Assembly (NCBI GenBank): GCA_949316235.1
Contig: OX438748.1
Span: forward strand, 3,785,001-3,849,000
Length of the DNA: 64,000 bases
Direction of reading: 5' to 3'
Origin: Oegoconia quadripuncta
Taxonomy: Eukaryota; Arthropoda; Insecta; Lepidoptera; Autostichidae
Position numbers and translations under genes: made by a program
Shown: one piece after another, positions 42,156 through 52,509 of the stretch
Numbering within the stretch: the first letter of the stretch is position 1
How the letters are laid out: each line of letters begins with the position of its first letter
Notes under the pieces: generated by a model
What the model was told of the DNA's origin: nothing
Database searches by the model: none
What the model saw: the letters and a program-made list of their open reading frames with translations, nothing else

Positions 42156-42636
42156 TTTTTATTGATTGCAGCATGGCATTTACTTCAGATTTAGTATAAT
42201 ATTTTTCTAAGAGCTTCGATAATAACGAAGATATACCAGCTCTGAAATCGTTAAACTTTATTGTTAATTGTTGTTCTGTGCAAAAGTTATCGACTATATT
42301 ATCAACATACTGCTTATTCACTGCATCGTTTGCAGAAGAAGGATATTTCAGTCCCGTCAATCTTGCTGAATGTAAATAAAATTCCCCCTCTTCAGATTTG
42401 ATCAAGGTTTTTGAAAAGTCGATTGATTCTGTTTCTTGCTTTTGATTAATCAAGTTGTCTATATATTCCTTATTTACAGCATCATCTGCAGTTAAAGGGG
42501 ATTTTACACCTTTCAACCTCGCGAAATGCAAATCGAATTCTCCTTTTTCGGACTTTACCAACACCTTATCAAAATCAAAAGACTCAGACCTTCGTAGACG
42601 CTTATGAACGTGATGCCCAAATTTATCAAGGTTCAT
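42148..42636 (-). CDS. Phage tail-fibre-like protein, copy 2
   Basis: 162 aa built from two tandem repeats (residues 19-63 and 71-115, about 60% alike). Each ends in a DAVNKxYxDN segment preceded by an LHxARLxGxK strand-like stretch. This pattern, and the C-terminal YTKSEVNAML, are typical of bacteriophage tail-fibre and tail-collar proteins, where such units trimerise. A trimeric fibre or spike on the virion is a reasonable guess. It lies between the DUF8207-like gene and the integrase, overlapping the latter by 8 bases. No signal peptide or membrane segment. Assignment rests on repeat pattern only. Confidence 0.6.
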   Translation of the reverse strand: MNLDKFGHHVHKRLRRSESFDFDKVLVKSEKGEFDLHFARLKGVKSPLTADDAVNKEYIDNLINQKQETESIDFSKTLIKSEEGEFYLHSARLTGLKYPSSANDAVNKQYVDNIVDNFCTEQQLTIKFNDFRAGISSLLSKLLEKYYTKSEVNAMLQSIKND

Positions 42637-42706
42637 TTCCTAGAGTACTGTTGTAATCAAAGTCTAAGATGAAACTGTAAAGAATTATTATTAACTTTGT
42701 TTATAT

Positions 42707-43705
42707 TTAATTTACGATACCATTTTCTTTCAATTCCTCTATTATGGATATTATTTCATTATCCATTCCAGTATTTCCAGCATCACGCGAAGCCCATAGA
42801 AGTTTCAATCGATCAATTAATTCATTTGGATTATCCCAATAAACGTAATCAACATTTTTTTTTAGTATTTTTTTATTCGGTAACCCTGATCCTTGAGTTA
42901 AGTCGTCCATACTTTCAGAATCTTTATGACATAACTTCATGAATAATGGTCTAATTATTTGTGTATATTTAAGACCCTTATTACTTTTAATAGGTTTTGA
43001 AGTATCATAATCTCGCCGATGTGCGTTAGTATCTATTAACATAATTTTGTAATTTCGTTTATCATCTTCAGTTAGAAGTTTTAAGTTAGGTGTTTTCTTA
43101 AATAATAAATCCATTAATCCTGGTGTTTTCGTATAAGTTCGTTCAGCAACTGAAATTTTGCTGTCGGTTACAGTCACACGAGATTTTCCCATCATTAGCT
43201 TTCCTCGTTCTTTTCTTACACCGAACGGGATATTATCAAACATTTCAGAAGACATAGACCAAGAAGTGTGAGAACTAACATTCTCAGGCGTTCCAAAAGA
43301 CAGTCCGCTAGTATCAGACCTATCAGACTGATTATCAGATGTATTATTTTCTAAATATTCTGTTTCATTTGCACCCACATCACTTTCGTCATCATCATCT
43401 AGATATTCATTATGCGAATCACTGGGGCTAAATTTAAGTTTTTTAACAGTTGCTGCTGGAGTATATCTATAATTAAACTTTCGTTTTTTGGTCTTAGTAG
43501 TTTCTGGCGGAGTTCTATCTTTCTTATCGTTATTCACAGGAAACCTTTTGTTAACCATTTTTTTCAGAGGTTCTGTTATTGGTTTGAGAACAGATTCAAT
43601 GACCATGTCGTTGTTGGATCTAATATCCCGCATCATTTTAACTTTTTTTTTAACAGATTCTGCAGATTTTATTATTTGATTTTTTAATTTTTGTTCATTA
43701 TCCAT
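42707..43705 (-). CDS. DUF8207-like conserved Polinton protein, copy 2
   Basis: 332 aa. The N-terminal region is basic and helix-prone (1-50), followed by a Lys-rich low-complexity part, an acidic run (DDDDESD, about 100) and Ser/Thr-rich sequence. The C-terminal 170 residues are the conserved part, ending with DYVYWDNPNELIDRLKLL and NTGMDNEIISIIEELKENG. I recognise this ending from many invertebrate Polintons (assigned to DUF8207); its function is unknown. The gene sits between the ATPase and fibre-like genes on the same strand, so a structural or packaging role is possible. Confidence 0.75.
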   Translation of the reverse strand: MDNEQKLKNQIIKSAESVKKKVKMMRDIRSNNDMVIESVLKPITEPLKKMVNKRFPVNNDKKDRTPPETTKTKKRKFNYRYTPAATVKKLKFSPSDSHNEYLDDDDESDVGANETEYLENNTSDNQSDRSDTSGLSFGTPENVSSHTSWSMSSEMFDNIPFGVRKERGKLMMGKSRVTVTDSKISVAERTYTKTPGLMDLLFKKTPNLKLLTEDDKRNYKIMLIDTNAHRRDYDTSKPIKSNKGLKYTQIIRPLFMKLCHKDSESMDDLTQGSGLPNKKILKKNVDYVYWDNPNELIDRLKLLWASRDAGNTGMDNEIISIIEELKENGIVN

Positions 43706-43777
43706 ATTCGCAGTACCTTACTTACCAAGTTCAGAGCACAAAATGAAAATAAAAACTTGATCGTTGTATTTAAATCA

Positions 43778-44464
43778 CTAATCAAACATTATAAATGTAT
43801 CAAATTTCATTCTGTAGCAACCCTTATTTTTTTCACAGTCTTTATTTATTACTAAATAACTATAAGGTGTGATCCATACATTTGCACACATGTCTCGAAA
43901 CTGTAACCAATTCATATCACTATTAACATGTTCGTCATAAACGTGACGCAAATTGATATCATCTTGCTTGAACAGTATAATGAGGTTAGCATTATCACGT
44001 ATTAATTGCTTTGGGATTTTGCTATATGTTTGATTTAAATAAAAACAGTCAACATTTTTGTGCCTACCCATTGCAAAATAATCACGTATATTATTCTGAT
44101 TCCCGGTGGCAACGTCATCAAAAATTATGATGGAATTAGGAGCAGCTTCCGCGGGACTAAGAATTTCTTCGTTTTCATGATATTTCGTAAAAGATACATT
44201 TGGAACCATTTGGAAAACTTTTTGTAGAAATATGAACTTGGGTTGGAAGAGAGTCTTAGAATAAAGGTAAACATTTTGATATCGCAAACCATTTTCATGC
44301 AACAGCAAACCTATCATTAAATTTGTTTTACCGCAATTAGAGGGTCCAGAAATAATACAACGTATTGTATTTGGTAAAAGTTTTCCGTGACGTGAGATTG
44401 TCTTCCGTGGATCAGCGCAAATTTTTTCTAAATTTAATGAATGTGGTTGCTTTACAAACTTCAT
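43778..44464 (-). CDS. A32-like genome-packaging ATPase
   Basis: 228 aa FtsK/HerA-type motor expected to pump DNA into the capsid. Walker A is GPSNCGKT (40-47) and Walker B is IIIFDDV (112-118), followed by a QTYSKIPKQLIRDN arginine/polar segment that is characteristic of this family. The length is normal for Polinton ATPases. It is the first gene of the minus-strand block, so its promoter should lie in 44465-44670. The homologous region of copy 1 is missing beyond the gap. Confidence 0.92.
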   Translation of the reverse strand: MKFVKQPHSLNLEKICADPRKTISRHGKLLPNTIRCIISGPSNCGKTNLMIGLLLHENGLRYQNVYLYSKTLFQPKFIFLQKVFQMVPNVSFTKYHENEEILSPAEAAPNSIIIFDDVATGNQNNIRDYFAMGRHKNVDCFYLNQTYSKIPKQLIRDNANLIILFKQDDINLRHVYDEHVNSDMNWLQFRDMCANVWITPYSYLVINKDCEKNKGCYRMKFDTFIMFD

Positions 44465-44674
44465 GTTTCAGGAACAGCAACCTATTCAATCTGCATCGGG
44501 CAGGCGTTCAAATGAAAGTGAAATATTTTTTATGTATACATGAACTTTATGAACCATGTGTTCATATTATTAAATAATGTTATGCTATCATAAAGGAGGG
44601 GGTAAGCAATTCGACTATTAAAACAATAAGGTAGATCGGTAGGTAGGTTAATTACCACAGGCCTTCCAGTCAAG
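44465..44674. other. Intergenic leader of the minus-strand block
   Basis: Non-coding space between the ATPase start and the mirror-gene relic. It must hold the promoter of the late-type block if it is polycistronic. I see no clear TATA or initiator consensus. Confidence 0.35.
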
Positions 44675-44800
44675 ATGAACGTCAGGGATCAGTCTTTAGA
44701 AATGTGTGAAATTAATGAAGCTTTGATTACGAATCATGGTTATGCTATATTTTATGGACTGCGCACATGTTTCCATTGCATGCATGATGTACATAGATGA
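44675..44800 (+). pseudogene. Mirror-image relic of the cysteine-rich subterminal gene
   Basis: An ATG-started frame of 41 codons on the plus strand near the right end, read outward. It keeps the CEIxEALITxHGY and YGxRxCFxC patterns of the 90-residue protein at the left end. It stops early at TGA (44798-44800). The next frame continues the similarity (YxDDxxIRL) before ending near 44835, so a frameshift has broken it. Together with the weak outer homology this suggests that the terminal repeats once extended over this gene. Absent from copy 1 because of the gap. Confidence 0.6.
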
Positions 44801-45039
44801 TTCAAATATACGTCTTCATAATGTTCATACATAACCTTCAGATATAATCAACAGCTATTAAAAGGTCCTTTCAGGACCAAAAATTGTTCTATATGTTTCA
44901 ATATCGATTGCATGAAACGCAAAAAACTTTGCAATGAACGCAGAAATATTTAAAAGCGATCGAACGATATCTCACTACTAATGAATGTAGGTAACCCCGG
45001 AGTACAGAGTAAGGTAACCGGTCTACGTTGTAGCACAAA

Positions 45040-45287
45040 ATGATATTCTTACAACTACAGGTGATTTATATAGGTATCGTGATGGAGGGTTGAAATAACA
45101 GCGCCAATTCTTTAAATGACATATTGCACAGAGTGAGACGTACGATCATTCACCTCGTAAACTGATGGTGGGATAGAATGCACAACGATATTATTGGGCA
45201 TTCTAGAACACCAGAAGTGAAGGAGGCGAAGCAGGTGCGTAGCCGACTGAACGGATGGTGGTCTAGAATGCCCAATAATATCCTACT
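45040..45287 (-). repeat. Right terminal inverted repeat, copy 2
   Basis: Reverse complement closely matches the left end for about 180-200 bp, including the self-complementary outer arms, the GTGCATTCTATCCCACCA sub-repeat and the AATGATCG segment. More distant homology continues inward to about 44700, where it includes a relic of the left-end cysteine-rich gene. Confidence 0.85.
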
Positions 45288-45293
45288 TACTTA
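45288..45293 (+). repeat. Target site duplication TACTTA, right side
   Basis: Follows the CCTACT terminus directly and matches 11459-11464. It does not match CACCTT, the six bases left of copy 2. Confidence 0.85.
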
Positions 45294-46146
45294 TATAATT
45301 GCTATCTTATAGAGGTATATTAGAGATGTAATTTTGAATAATTAAGCCTAAAAAAACGAGCGCCTAGTCTAGATTTTTTTAGAAAACCCTATTTTTAAAT
45401 TGTATCTTAATAACAATAAATACTAACTGATATTTAATTAGGTAGACTTTTGTTAAACACAGTTAACTTATTAACGGATAAAAAACTAAGCTTGTTATAG
45501 TTAGGCATGCATGTGTCTTAGCTGAAAATGTCGTCGAGCTGCATTGCTTAAGAAATAAAAATCAGAACTAATGTTTTTGTAACGATAATTTACCTAAATG
45601 TTTTGAATTTAAAGAAATACCCAGCATTGAGCATTGTGTTTTAAAAGAAACACATTTTTCAACTTTGGCTTATTTAGTTACTTACTTAGTACTTGCCTTT
45701 CTTACAAATGCTTAATTTTTAGCAATTGTTACTATATTTACAACACCTTATTACATGTTTCAAGAAAATCGCGGTTATTCGTTTTTCCAAGGTCAAACCG
45801 TATTTTCTCTGGGCTATTGGGTGTCGTCCGATCACCATGTGGGTGACGTCCCGCGCCGCGCTTACTTGGTGCGTGATCTCTTATTTAGAACTTGAATAGT
45901 AGAAAATCCTCAAGAGTTATCTCTCGAAAAGAAAATGTCATCCACAAACCGACTTTGTTAAAAAGTAAATACCATCGACTCAGCTAAACCGATTTTCATC
46001 AACCAAAAAACTGTTTTAAAATCGTTTCAGCAGTTTCAACGTTACAAATCAACAAGCACACAAACAGACATATGCTTCAAACTTATAACACCCCTCTTTT
46101 GACGTTGAGAGTTACAAAGCAAAAAGCAATAGTACAAAAGTAATAG
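45294..46146. other. Right flank of the Polinton insertion
   Basis: A/T-rich, no recognisable gene. It should be contiguous with the sequence left of 11459 in an allele without the element. Confidence 0.5.
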
Positions 46147-46149
46147 CTA

Positions 46150-46340
46150 GACTGACATAGCCCAGCGATTTGGTAAGTTGAAGTGGCAGTAGGCAGGGCA
46201 TATAGCTCGAAGAACTGTTGGCCGGTGGAGCATTAAAGTTCTCGAGTGCTCAGGCAAGTGCTCAAAGTGACGGACAACCTGATGAAGGTCGTGGAAAGTC
46301 GCTGGATGGAGGCCGCTTTGACCTTTTGACTTTGACATAA
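46150..46340 (+). pseudogene. RTE-like LINE fragment
   Basis: Plus-strand reading with stops: AGHIARRT-GRW, KVLE, then VAGWRPL-like, a degraded endonuclease-reverse transcriptase C terminus of the RTE type. Confidence 0.55.
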
Positions 46341-46446
46341 AACAATGTAGAAATGCATTGAAGAAGTACTTTATAGATGGAACTATGTAGGAAGTGCCTT
46401 TCCAACAAATTTTATTTCGATAGAGAGATACACGTCTACTTGCTGT

Positions 46447-46682
46447 TTTTTTTTTTTTATATGAGAGGGCGGCAAACGAGCATGCGGGTCACCTGATGGA
46501 AAGCCATCACCGCCCTCCATGCACACCCGCAACACCAAAAGGGTCACAGATGCGTTGCCGGCCTTTGAGGAAGGTGTAGGCTCGTTTCTTGAAGGTTCCA
46601 ATGTCGTACTCGTTCGGGAATACCGCTGCCGGAAGTCCGTTCCACAGGGTGGTTGTACGTGGTAAGAAGTTTCTTGAGAAAT
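46447..46682 (-). repeat. LINE 3' end, 5'-truncated, reverse
   Basis: Oligo(T) plus ATATGAGAGGGCGGCAAACG, then the reverse of the last reverse-transcriptase codons seen at 58994-59410. Confidence 0.7.
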
Positions 46683-46684
46683 CT

Positions 46685-46918
46685 CGCCATCTAGTTCCAC
46701 AGTAAGCAACTATAGGCTTGTGTTGTGGATATCAGATGGTTGACAAACTACATGCATACATTTTTTTTGTAAATAAATACTTATTATAAATGAAAACATC
46801 CATAACTCGGGTACACATGTCCGTATTCATCACACAAACATTATGCCCCTAGCGGGAACTAGATGGCGCTGCTCTGTGTATTTCCAAGGATATTTATTTA
46901 TTTATTATTATTATTTAT
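46685..46918. repeat. SINE family B, two copies fused in opposite orientation
   Basis: A reverse copy runs to CCCCTAGCGGGA and switches directly to the forward end ACTAGATGGCGCTG...TATTTATTTATT. This looks like a recombination or nested-insertion junction. Confidence 0.55.
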
Positions 46919-46929
46919 TATTAAAACTA

Positions 46930-48640
46930 GGACAAATTAAGATGAATGGGTAGGGACTCAGCAACGCTGCTGATTTTCAATCCCCCCCAGAGCAAATGCT
47001 GCCACTAAAGAATGTATTTGTGGCAGTACAATAATAGGTAAAATGTTATAATTAATGTTAATAAGTATTTTTAATGCAAGTACTTAAAATAAAACTTATT
47101 CCAGTAAGACGGTTTTTATTGTGGCGCTGAATGTGGTAAGTTATTATCTTATAAAGAAAAGAAACCAGAGAGTTTGATAACAATCTCACCAAATGGGAAG
47201 TAACGACGCGTTCTAAAATAAAATACCCCACCTTATTGAATGCCTATTCACCCTGTTCTTAAGAACGCCAGATTTTAGGATTTCTGAAAAACTGATGCCG
47301 GAAATTTGGTTTGAATTAATATGCCTTAGTTATGCGCATTATAAATTCTGCGTGATTGTTTGCTTATGTTGTTGATGTGGTGTAATCCCGTAAACAGGTC
47401 TCTGCTAAATTGGAGTACTCTTTAAAGGCTGATGCAAAGCAACGAATGGCTTGGATGGCAAACTAGCCATTGCCTTTGCTATGTATTGTAATCACAGACT
47501 ATAATTAAGGATAACCTCACGTGGAGACTGTTCAATACCTACTATCAGGGATTAAAATTTCCATTAGCCTCTTTGCTAAAGACCTAATCCATACCTACCC
47601 CTACTCCTTATTACGGTGGTACGCCAGAGAGCTTTGTTTTTATTAATTTTTAATATTGAACAGCCGTCAAAGTGGAGCAAATTATCGTTTCACAACGCTT
47701 CTAATTAGGCATTTAATCACGTTTAGTTCTAACGTAGGTACTTCCATTAAGACTAAATTGGTTTTCGGTCCGCAATGAATGGTTTTAATGGTATTTATCG
47801 ACCGCTTTCCTTTAGATTGAGTTAATATTTCAACTTTGATTAAACTATCTGACTTTTTATCGTACAGATATATGACTGAAAAGTAGATATAGATGTTGTG
47901 GATAGATGAGCTGTGCCTATCTCAAAATTGACTCAGAAGGCAGTAGACAAAATTTAAAGACGTTTTTGGACTCGCAATTTTTTTACAAAGTTGACATCCA
48001 TTGCCTAACCATAAAGCTTTATACTGTACTAAGGAGTATTATGTACAACGAGTAGCCTAGCCCTCCAAATCAATCGAATCAAGGTCAACGTCTAAAATTT
48101 ATTATTCATACATTGGCTGGCAACGTTTATAGTTTAACGTTTAACGTTTATAGATACTCTTCTACTGGGTGTATTTGTAATCTGTGAAAAGCTATAGCTA
48201 CGGGAATATATTATCTATGGATATAATGAATGAACACTACTACAGCTATAATACAAAAAATCAGAAAAATGTTACGAGTTGTAATATGTAGGTATACCTA
48301 TATCCACGATATAATTGGTATTTTTACGGAAAGTACAGATTTATTTCATGTTTTTCTTAAAAAACGGGTAATTCAATAAATTGTTATGAGAATTGGAAGC
48401 TCTATGGCCAGGTTCCTAAGCCTGTTCTAATAAAAAACAGTAGTTGGAATTCTATGCCTATACTCCCACCCAAAGAGAAAAAAAATATTTTCGCAAATAC
48501 AGACTAAATATCATAGCTAACATGACATGGCGCACATTATTGGATGCGGAATTTAATAGAGAACAAGTTCAAACACAGTCCAAAGGAATTGGAACTCTAT
48601 AATCATTACAATTGAGAGTTGAAAGTCGGGTGTACCGCCG
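46930..48640. other. Host intergenic, nothing recognised
   Basis: 1.7 kb without a supported gene or named repeat; possibly unique sequence. Confidence 0.45.
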
Positions 48641-48700
48641 ACACCGATCGGTGTTCGCGAGTGTTGAAGGTATAAAAGTATTTTGGACACCGATCGGTGT
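48641..48700. promoter_or_regulatory. Pair of 14-bp palindromes flanking a TATA-like box
   Basis: ACACCGATCGGTGT occurs at 48641-48654 and 48687-48700, each inside GACACCGATCGGTGTTCGCG. TATAAAAG (48671-48678) lies midway. No gene follows within reach, so a regulatory role is only a possibility. Confidence 0.35.
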
Positions 48701-48887
48701 TCGCGTCCGCCTAAAGGTTAATAATAGTGACAATTATTTACACAACTAACTAATACGCAGCTAAAACTAATGGAATAATAAATGTTAATATGTTTAACTA
48801 AAAAGCTAACCTAAAGAATATTATATCACCTCATCACTTAGTTTCCAATTAGCTGAAGAAAGAGGCCACAAGCAATTGATAGCAATA

Positions 48888-49217
48888 TTTTTTTTTATGC
48901 ACAACTGCTTAGCACTTGACCTCAATCACACCTGATGTTAAGTGAAAATGAGGCCGAAGGTGGAAGCGTACTGACCCGGAAACCCAAATATTTGGGGAAC
49001 TGGCTATCTTATCTCGGACAACCGGAACATAACAATGCTATTACCATTGCTGTTTGGCGGCAGATTTAGATAAGATAGTGGTAGCTAGCCAGGCGGACAT
49101 TTAAAACGCCCTACCACCAACCAAACCGAGTAACAAACATGTACCCCGCTGGGGATCGAACCCGCGACCTTTGATTCATAAACCCTATGTTGTTTACGTT
49201 GAGCCACGGAGGCGGTT
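48888..49217 (-). repeat. SINE family A, full-length, reverse
   Basis: Oligo(T)-ATGCACAAC start and GAGCCACGGAGGCGGTTA end, the mirror of the forward copies. Confidence 0.8.
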
Positions 49218-49801
49218 AAAATGAAGGCGTTTAATGAAGGTAGCATATTGATAGAAATTTTTGAATAAATTCAATGTTAAATGCCATGCTCGTTGCATTA
49301 TCTCGCTGGATGGGAATATTTGTTGTTTAAGCATGGTAAGGACGTCGACAAGTCTCGTCGTCGGGTCACAATAGCCCAGTAGCCATTAGAACTCCGGAGC
49401 TCCAAAGATCAAAAATCTCAACTCAAAGTGCAAATAAAATTATAAAGATTTGAATATGCCTTTTTTAATGGCGATTCCTCAACACATTACAAGAGTCTCT
49501 AAACACACAAAAGATTTATATTTCAACTTTAATATTGAACGTAACACACTACCGATGAAAATGAAATATTCTGTAACATTCTCTGGCGCCTCTGTGCCAT
49601 GTGAAATGATAGTTCCAAAGTTCGAACGGCACTACAAAATTCAATAACTGTCATCCATCGAATGCCGGTCAGGCTGTACCTGCGTTCTTCTACGAATTTG
49701 TTCCGTTTTTAAATTGTTAAGGTACTTAGGGTTGCCAGATGCGAAAACCGAAATATCTGGACAAATTTTCGAAATGTCGGATTTTGGATTGACGAAGAAC
49801 T

Positions 49802-50205
49802 AACGCCTCCGTGGCTCAATGTAAACAACATTGGGTTTACGATTCGGAGGTCGCGGGTTCGATCCCCAGCGGGATACATGTTTAAGTACTCGGTTTAGTA
49901 GGTGGTAGGGCATTTTAAACGTCCGCCTGGCTAGCTACCACCATCTTATCTAAATCTGCCGCCAAGCATCAAAGTTAATGACATTGTCCGGTTGTCAGAG
50001 ATAAGATAGCCAGTCCCCCAATTATGAAAATGAAAATGAAAATGAAATGATTTATTGCGTAACAATAATTCACGACAGTAATTAGTTGTTGAGGACCCCT
50101 ATTAAGTAAAGAAATACCTGTACCAGGAGTCCCCAAAATTATGTTTGGGTTTTCCGTGCGGGGCGTGATTGAGGTCAAGTACGACCCCGTCGTGCATAAA
50201 AAAAA
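49802..50205 (+). repeat. SINE family A with a nested insertion
   Basis: Head at about 49803 and tail CGTCGTGCATAAAAAAA at about 50200. About 110 bp with GAAAATGAAAATGAAATGATTT is inserted near 50022-50150. Confidence 0.75.
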
Positions 50206-50382
50206 CGCATTATTCGATAATATTTCGCATTTATCATTATCATAAATTACTTATTTAAAAAGAGCAACCCTGGAGTTTCTTGCTCGTTCTTCTCTGGGGA
50301 GACTGCCTAGTGAATGAGCGATAACTGTATGTCATGACGATTTCAAATGTTATTCTTATAACTTACGAAATAAAAATATTTT

Positions 50383-50406
50383 TGATTTGATTTGATTTGA
50401 TTTGAT
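50383..50406. repeat. GATTT microsatellite
   Basis: Nearly five GATTT units, probably a LINE tail. Confidence 0.85.
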
Positions 50407-50689
50407 TCATATCAGCTGAAAGACGTCCACTGCTGGCCAAAGCCCATCAGCCCATGGCGTTCGATAGAAAATGATACATTTGAAGAATACAGTTTTTGCA
50501 ACTAAGCGTACTTAATTTAAATTATTTTTAACATGCGGCGCTCACTAAGGTTTTACATTGAACGAAAATGTTACAGGCCACCGATGTTACTGGCCACGAA
50601 AATGTTACAGGTTGCTACAGGCCACCGATCCATTTTTAGATACGCAATAATTGAATTCTTCTGAATTGCCACCGAAATGAAATAACTCT

Positions 50690-51126
50690 TCTTTTTATAT
50701 GCAGAATTGGTTAGCACTTGACCTCAATCACATCTGACGTTAAGTGAAGGTGAGGCTGAAGGAGGAAGCGTACTGACCCGGAAACTCCATCTTATTTGAG
50801 GAACGGGCTATCTTATCTCTGACAACCGGAACACAACAATGCTATTAACAATGCTGTTTGGTGGCAGCCTTTAGATAATATGGTGGTAACTAGCCAGGTG
50901 GACTTTTAACTGCCGTACCACCAACTAACCCGAGTTCTAAATGTGTACCCCGCTGGGAATCGAACCCGTGACCTCTCCGGTTCGTATCAGAATCAGTATC
51001 AGAATAATTTATTCTCAAGAAACTGGTACAATAGATATTATATTAAAGTTGGCTCACAGTTTTACCATATCAGGCATACTATACGTAAACCCGATGTTGT
51101 TTACAGTTAGCCACGGAAGCGGTTAT
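50690..51126 (-). repeat. SINE family A, reverse, with a nested insertion
   Basis: The tail end is at about 50693 and the head TAGCCACGGAAGCGGTTA at about 51109-51126. About 100 bp beginning AATCAGTATCAGAATAATTT interrupts the head. Confidence 0.75.
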
Positions 51127-51129
51127 CTC

Positions 51130-51640
51130 GGCGGTATATTTTTTTTTCTCGCGGGGAAACGCATTACGCGTACCGCTCGCCTGGAGGACGGCGAGACGGT
51201 TATGTGGGACTCCCCTCCCTATCGGGAGGGATACCCACTAAAACCCCGCGGCAACCTTCTTCGGCAGTAGGGAGGACCTGGGAACGCATAAGCGGCTCCA
51301 GGCCCCCCCTACCACGCCCCCTCCTCATAAGGGGAGGCCCATTCCCGGAGGGTGTCTAGCGCACCCTCCACAGGGGGTCTGGTCGGACGCGGAGTGGTGG
51401 CATTGTGCCTTCTCCTCTCGTCCGATTCGACTCAGTTACTCACCGAAGCACCCGTGTCCTGTGAATATCTGAGTCATCCTGTAGGTGACGCAGCCTTTCC
51501 TCCCCATCCATGCTTCGAAGTTCGGCAGAACGGCTCCAACGGCGCGTTGGCGGGCGCAGCCTTGTATCACAAGGCGCTCCCAGCCAGAGCGTCAGCGCCC
51601 GTCGGTGTGCGCGGCGGCATACTCTAAAGTCGCATCTCAG
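51130..51640. repeat. GC-rich LINE-derived region
   Basis: Strong GC island (TCGCGGGGAAACGCATTACG, AAAACCCCGCGGCAACC, GGGTGTCTAGCGCACCC) between A/T-rich flanks. It resembles untranslated regions of lepidopteran R1-type LINEs. The 91-codon frame inside is probably not a gene. Confidence 0.4.
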
Positions 51641-52267
51641 CTATTTTCCTTGACATAATCAACGCAACAATGCGTTTTCCTCATGATTACAATATCATGA
51701 AATTAGGATAGAATTAATAGATCAATATGTAGTTGTTAAGATAATCACCTTTTTTAGTGTTTGTGAGAGACAAACAGCTACGGAATCCTACTCAAGGATT
51801 CTTTCACCTTCTTGGGGATCGATTGATTTTTTTTTGTGATGAACTGGAGACGAGTATGCACACAATCACACCTGCTGGAAAGTGGTGATATACGAGATAG
51901 CTTGTATATACTATCAACACGGAAAGAAATCTAGAAGTGTGACTGTAATCAAACTCAACTCTAGTAATTCAAGGGTGAAAAATTTACGAAAGTAAGCGTG
52001 GATTCTAAAAATATTGGTAACTAGGCATAAAAATGTTTTATTATACGTAAAGAACGCCACACTTCCACAGGAAAACCAGAGGGCAGCAAAAAGGCTAATT
52101 TAACAGCCGATTGCAATAAAACGGTCGATATCGTGACGAGGGTACGCGACTATTGGATGCTGGAACGTTTTATAGCCTTTCCCATTCTATAGCAGTAAAT
52201 AATTCTTCAATAGCTGTCTTTTATTTACCTATTCAACGGCCAATGACAACAGAATATCGCAATCATT

Positions 52268-52496
52268 TTTTTTTATATGAGAGGGCGGCAATCGAGCATG
52301 CGGGTCCCCTGATGGAAAGCAATCACCGCCGCCCATGGACACCCGCAACACCAAAAGGGTCACAGATGCGTTGCCGGCCTTTGAGGAAGGTGTAGGCTCG
52401 TTTCTTGAAGGATCCAATGTCGTACTCGTTCGGGAATACCGCTGCAGGAAGTGCGTTCCACAGGGTGGTCGTACGTGGTAAGGAGTTTCTCAATTT
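52268..52496 (-). repeat. LINE 3' end, 5'-truncated, reverse
   Basis: Same tail and last codons as at 46447-46682, with minor differences. Confidence 0.7.
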
Positions 52497-52509
52497 GCTC
52501 AAAAGATTA

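Larger units (their letters stand above)
28077..45287. mobile_element. Polinton/Maverick (polintovirus-like) element, complete copy 2
   Basis: Self-synthesising, virus-like DNA transposon of 17,211 bp, within the usual 15-20 kb of the class. It starts AGTAGG and ends CCTACT, matching the 5'-AG...CT-3' ends known for Polintons, and has inverted terminal repeats. It carries the diagnostic set: protein-primed PolB, integrase, A32-like packaging ATPase, adenain-like protease, and major and minor capsid proteins. Genes form two convergent blocks, plus strand on the left and minus strand on the right. All frames of the core genes are open, so the copy is recent. The right end is followed by TACTTA (45288-45293). 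The left end is preceded by CACCTT inside a SINE, so this copy lacks matching target duplications. Confidence 0.95.

Noticed and set aside
28077..45287. Baculovirus, nudivirus or other large nuclear DNA virus insertion
   Set aside because: The polymerase is of the protein-primed type, the gene set is the Polinton core, and the ends and 6-bp duplications match a transposon.
51352..51627. 91-codon frame in GC-rich DNA
   Set aside because: GC-rich repeats give long frames by chance, and this looks like LINE untranslated sequence.
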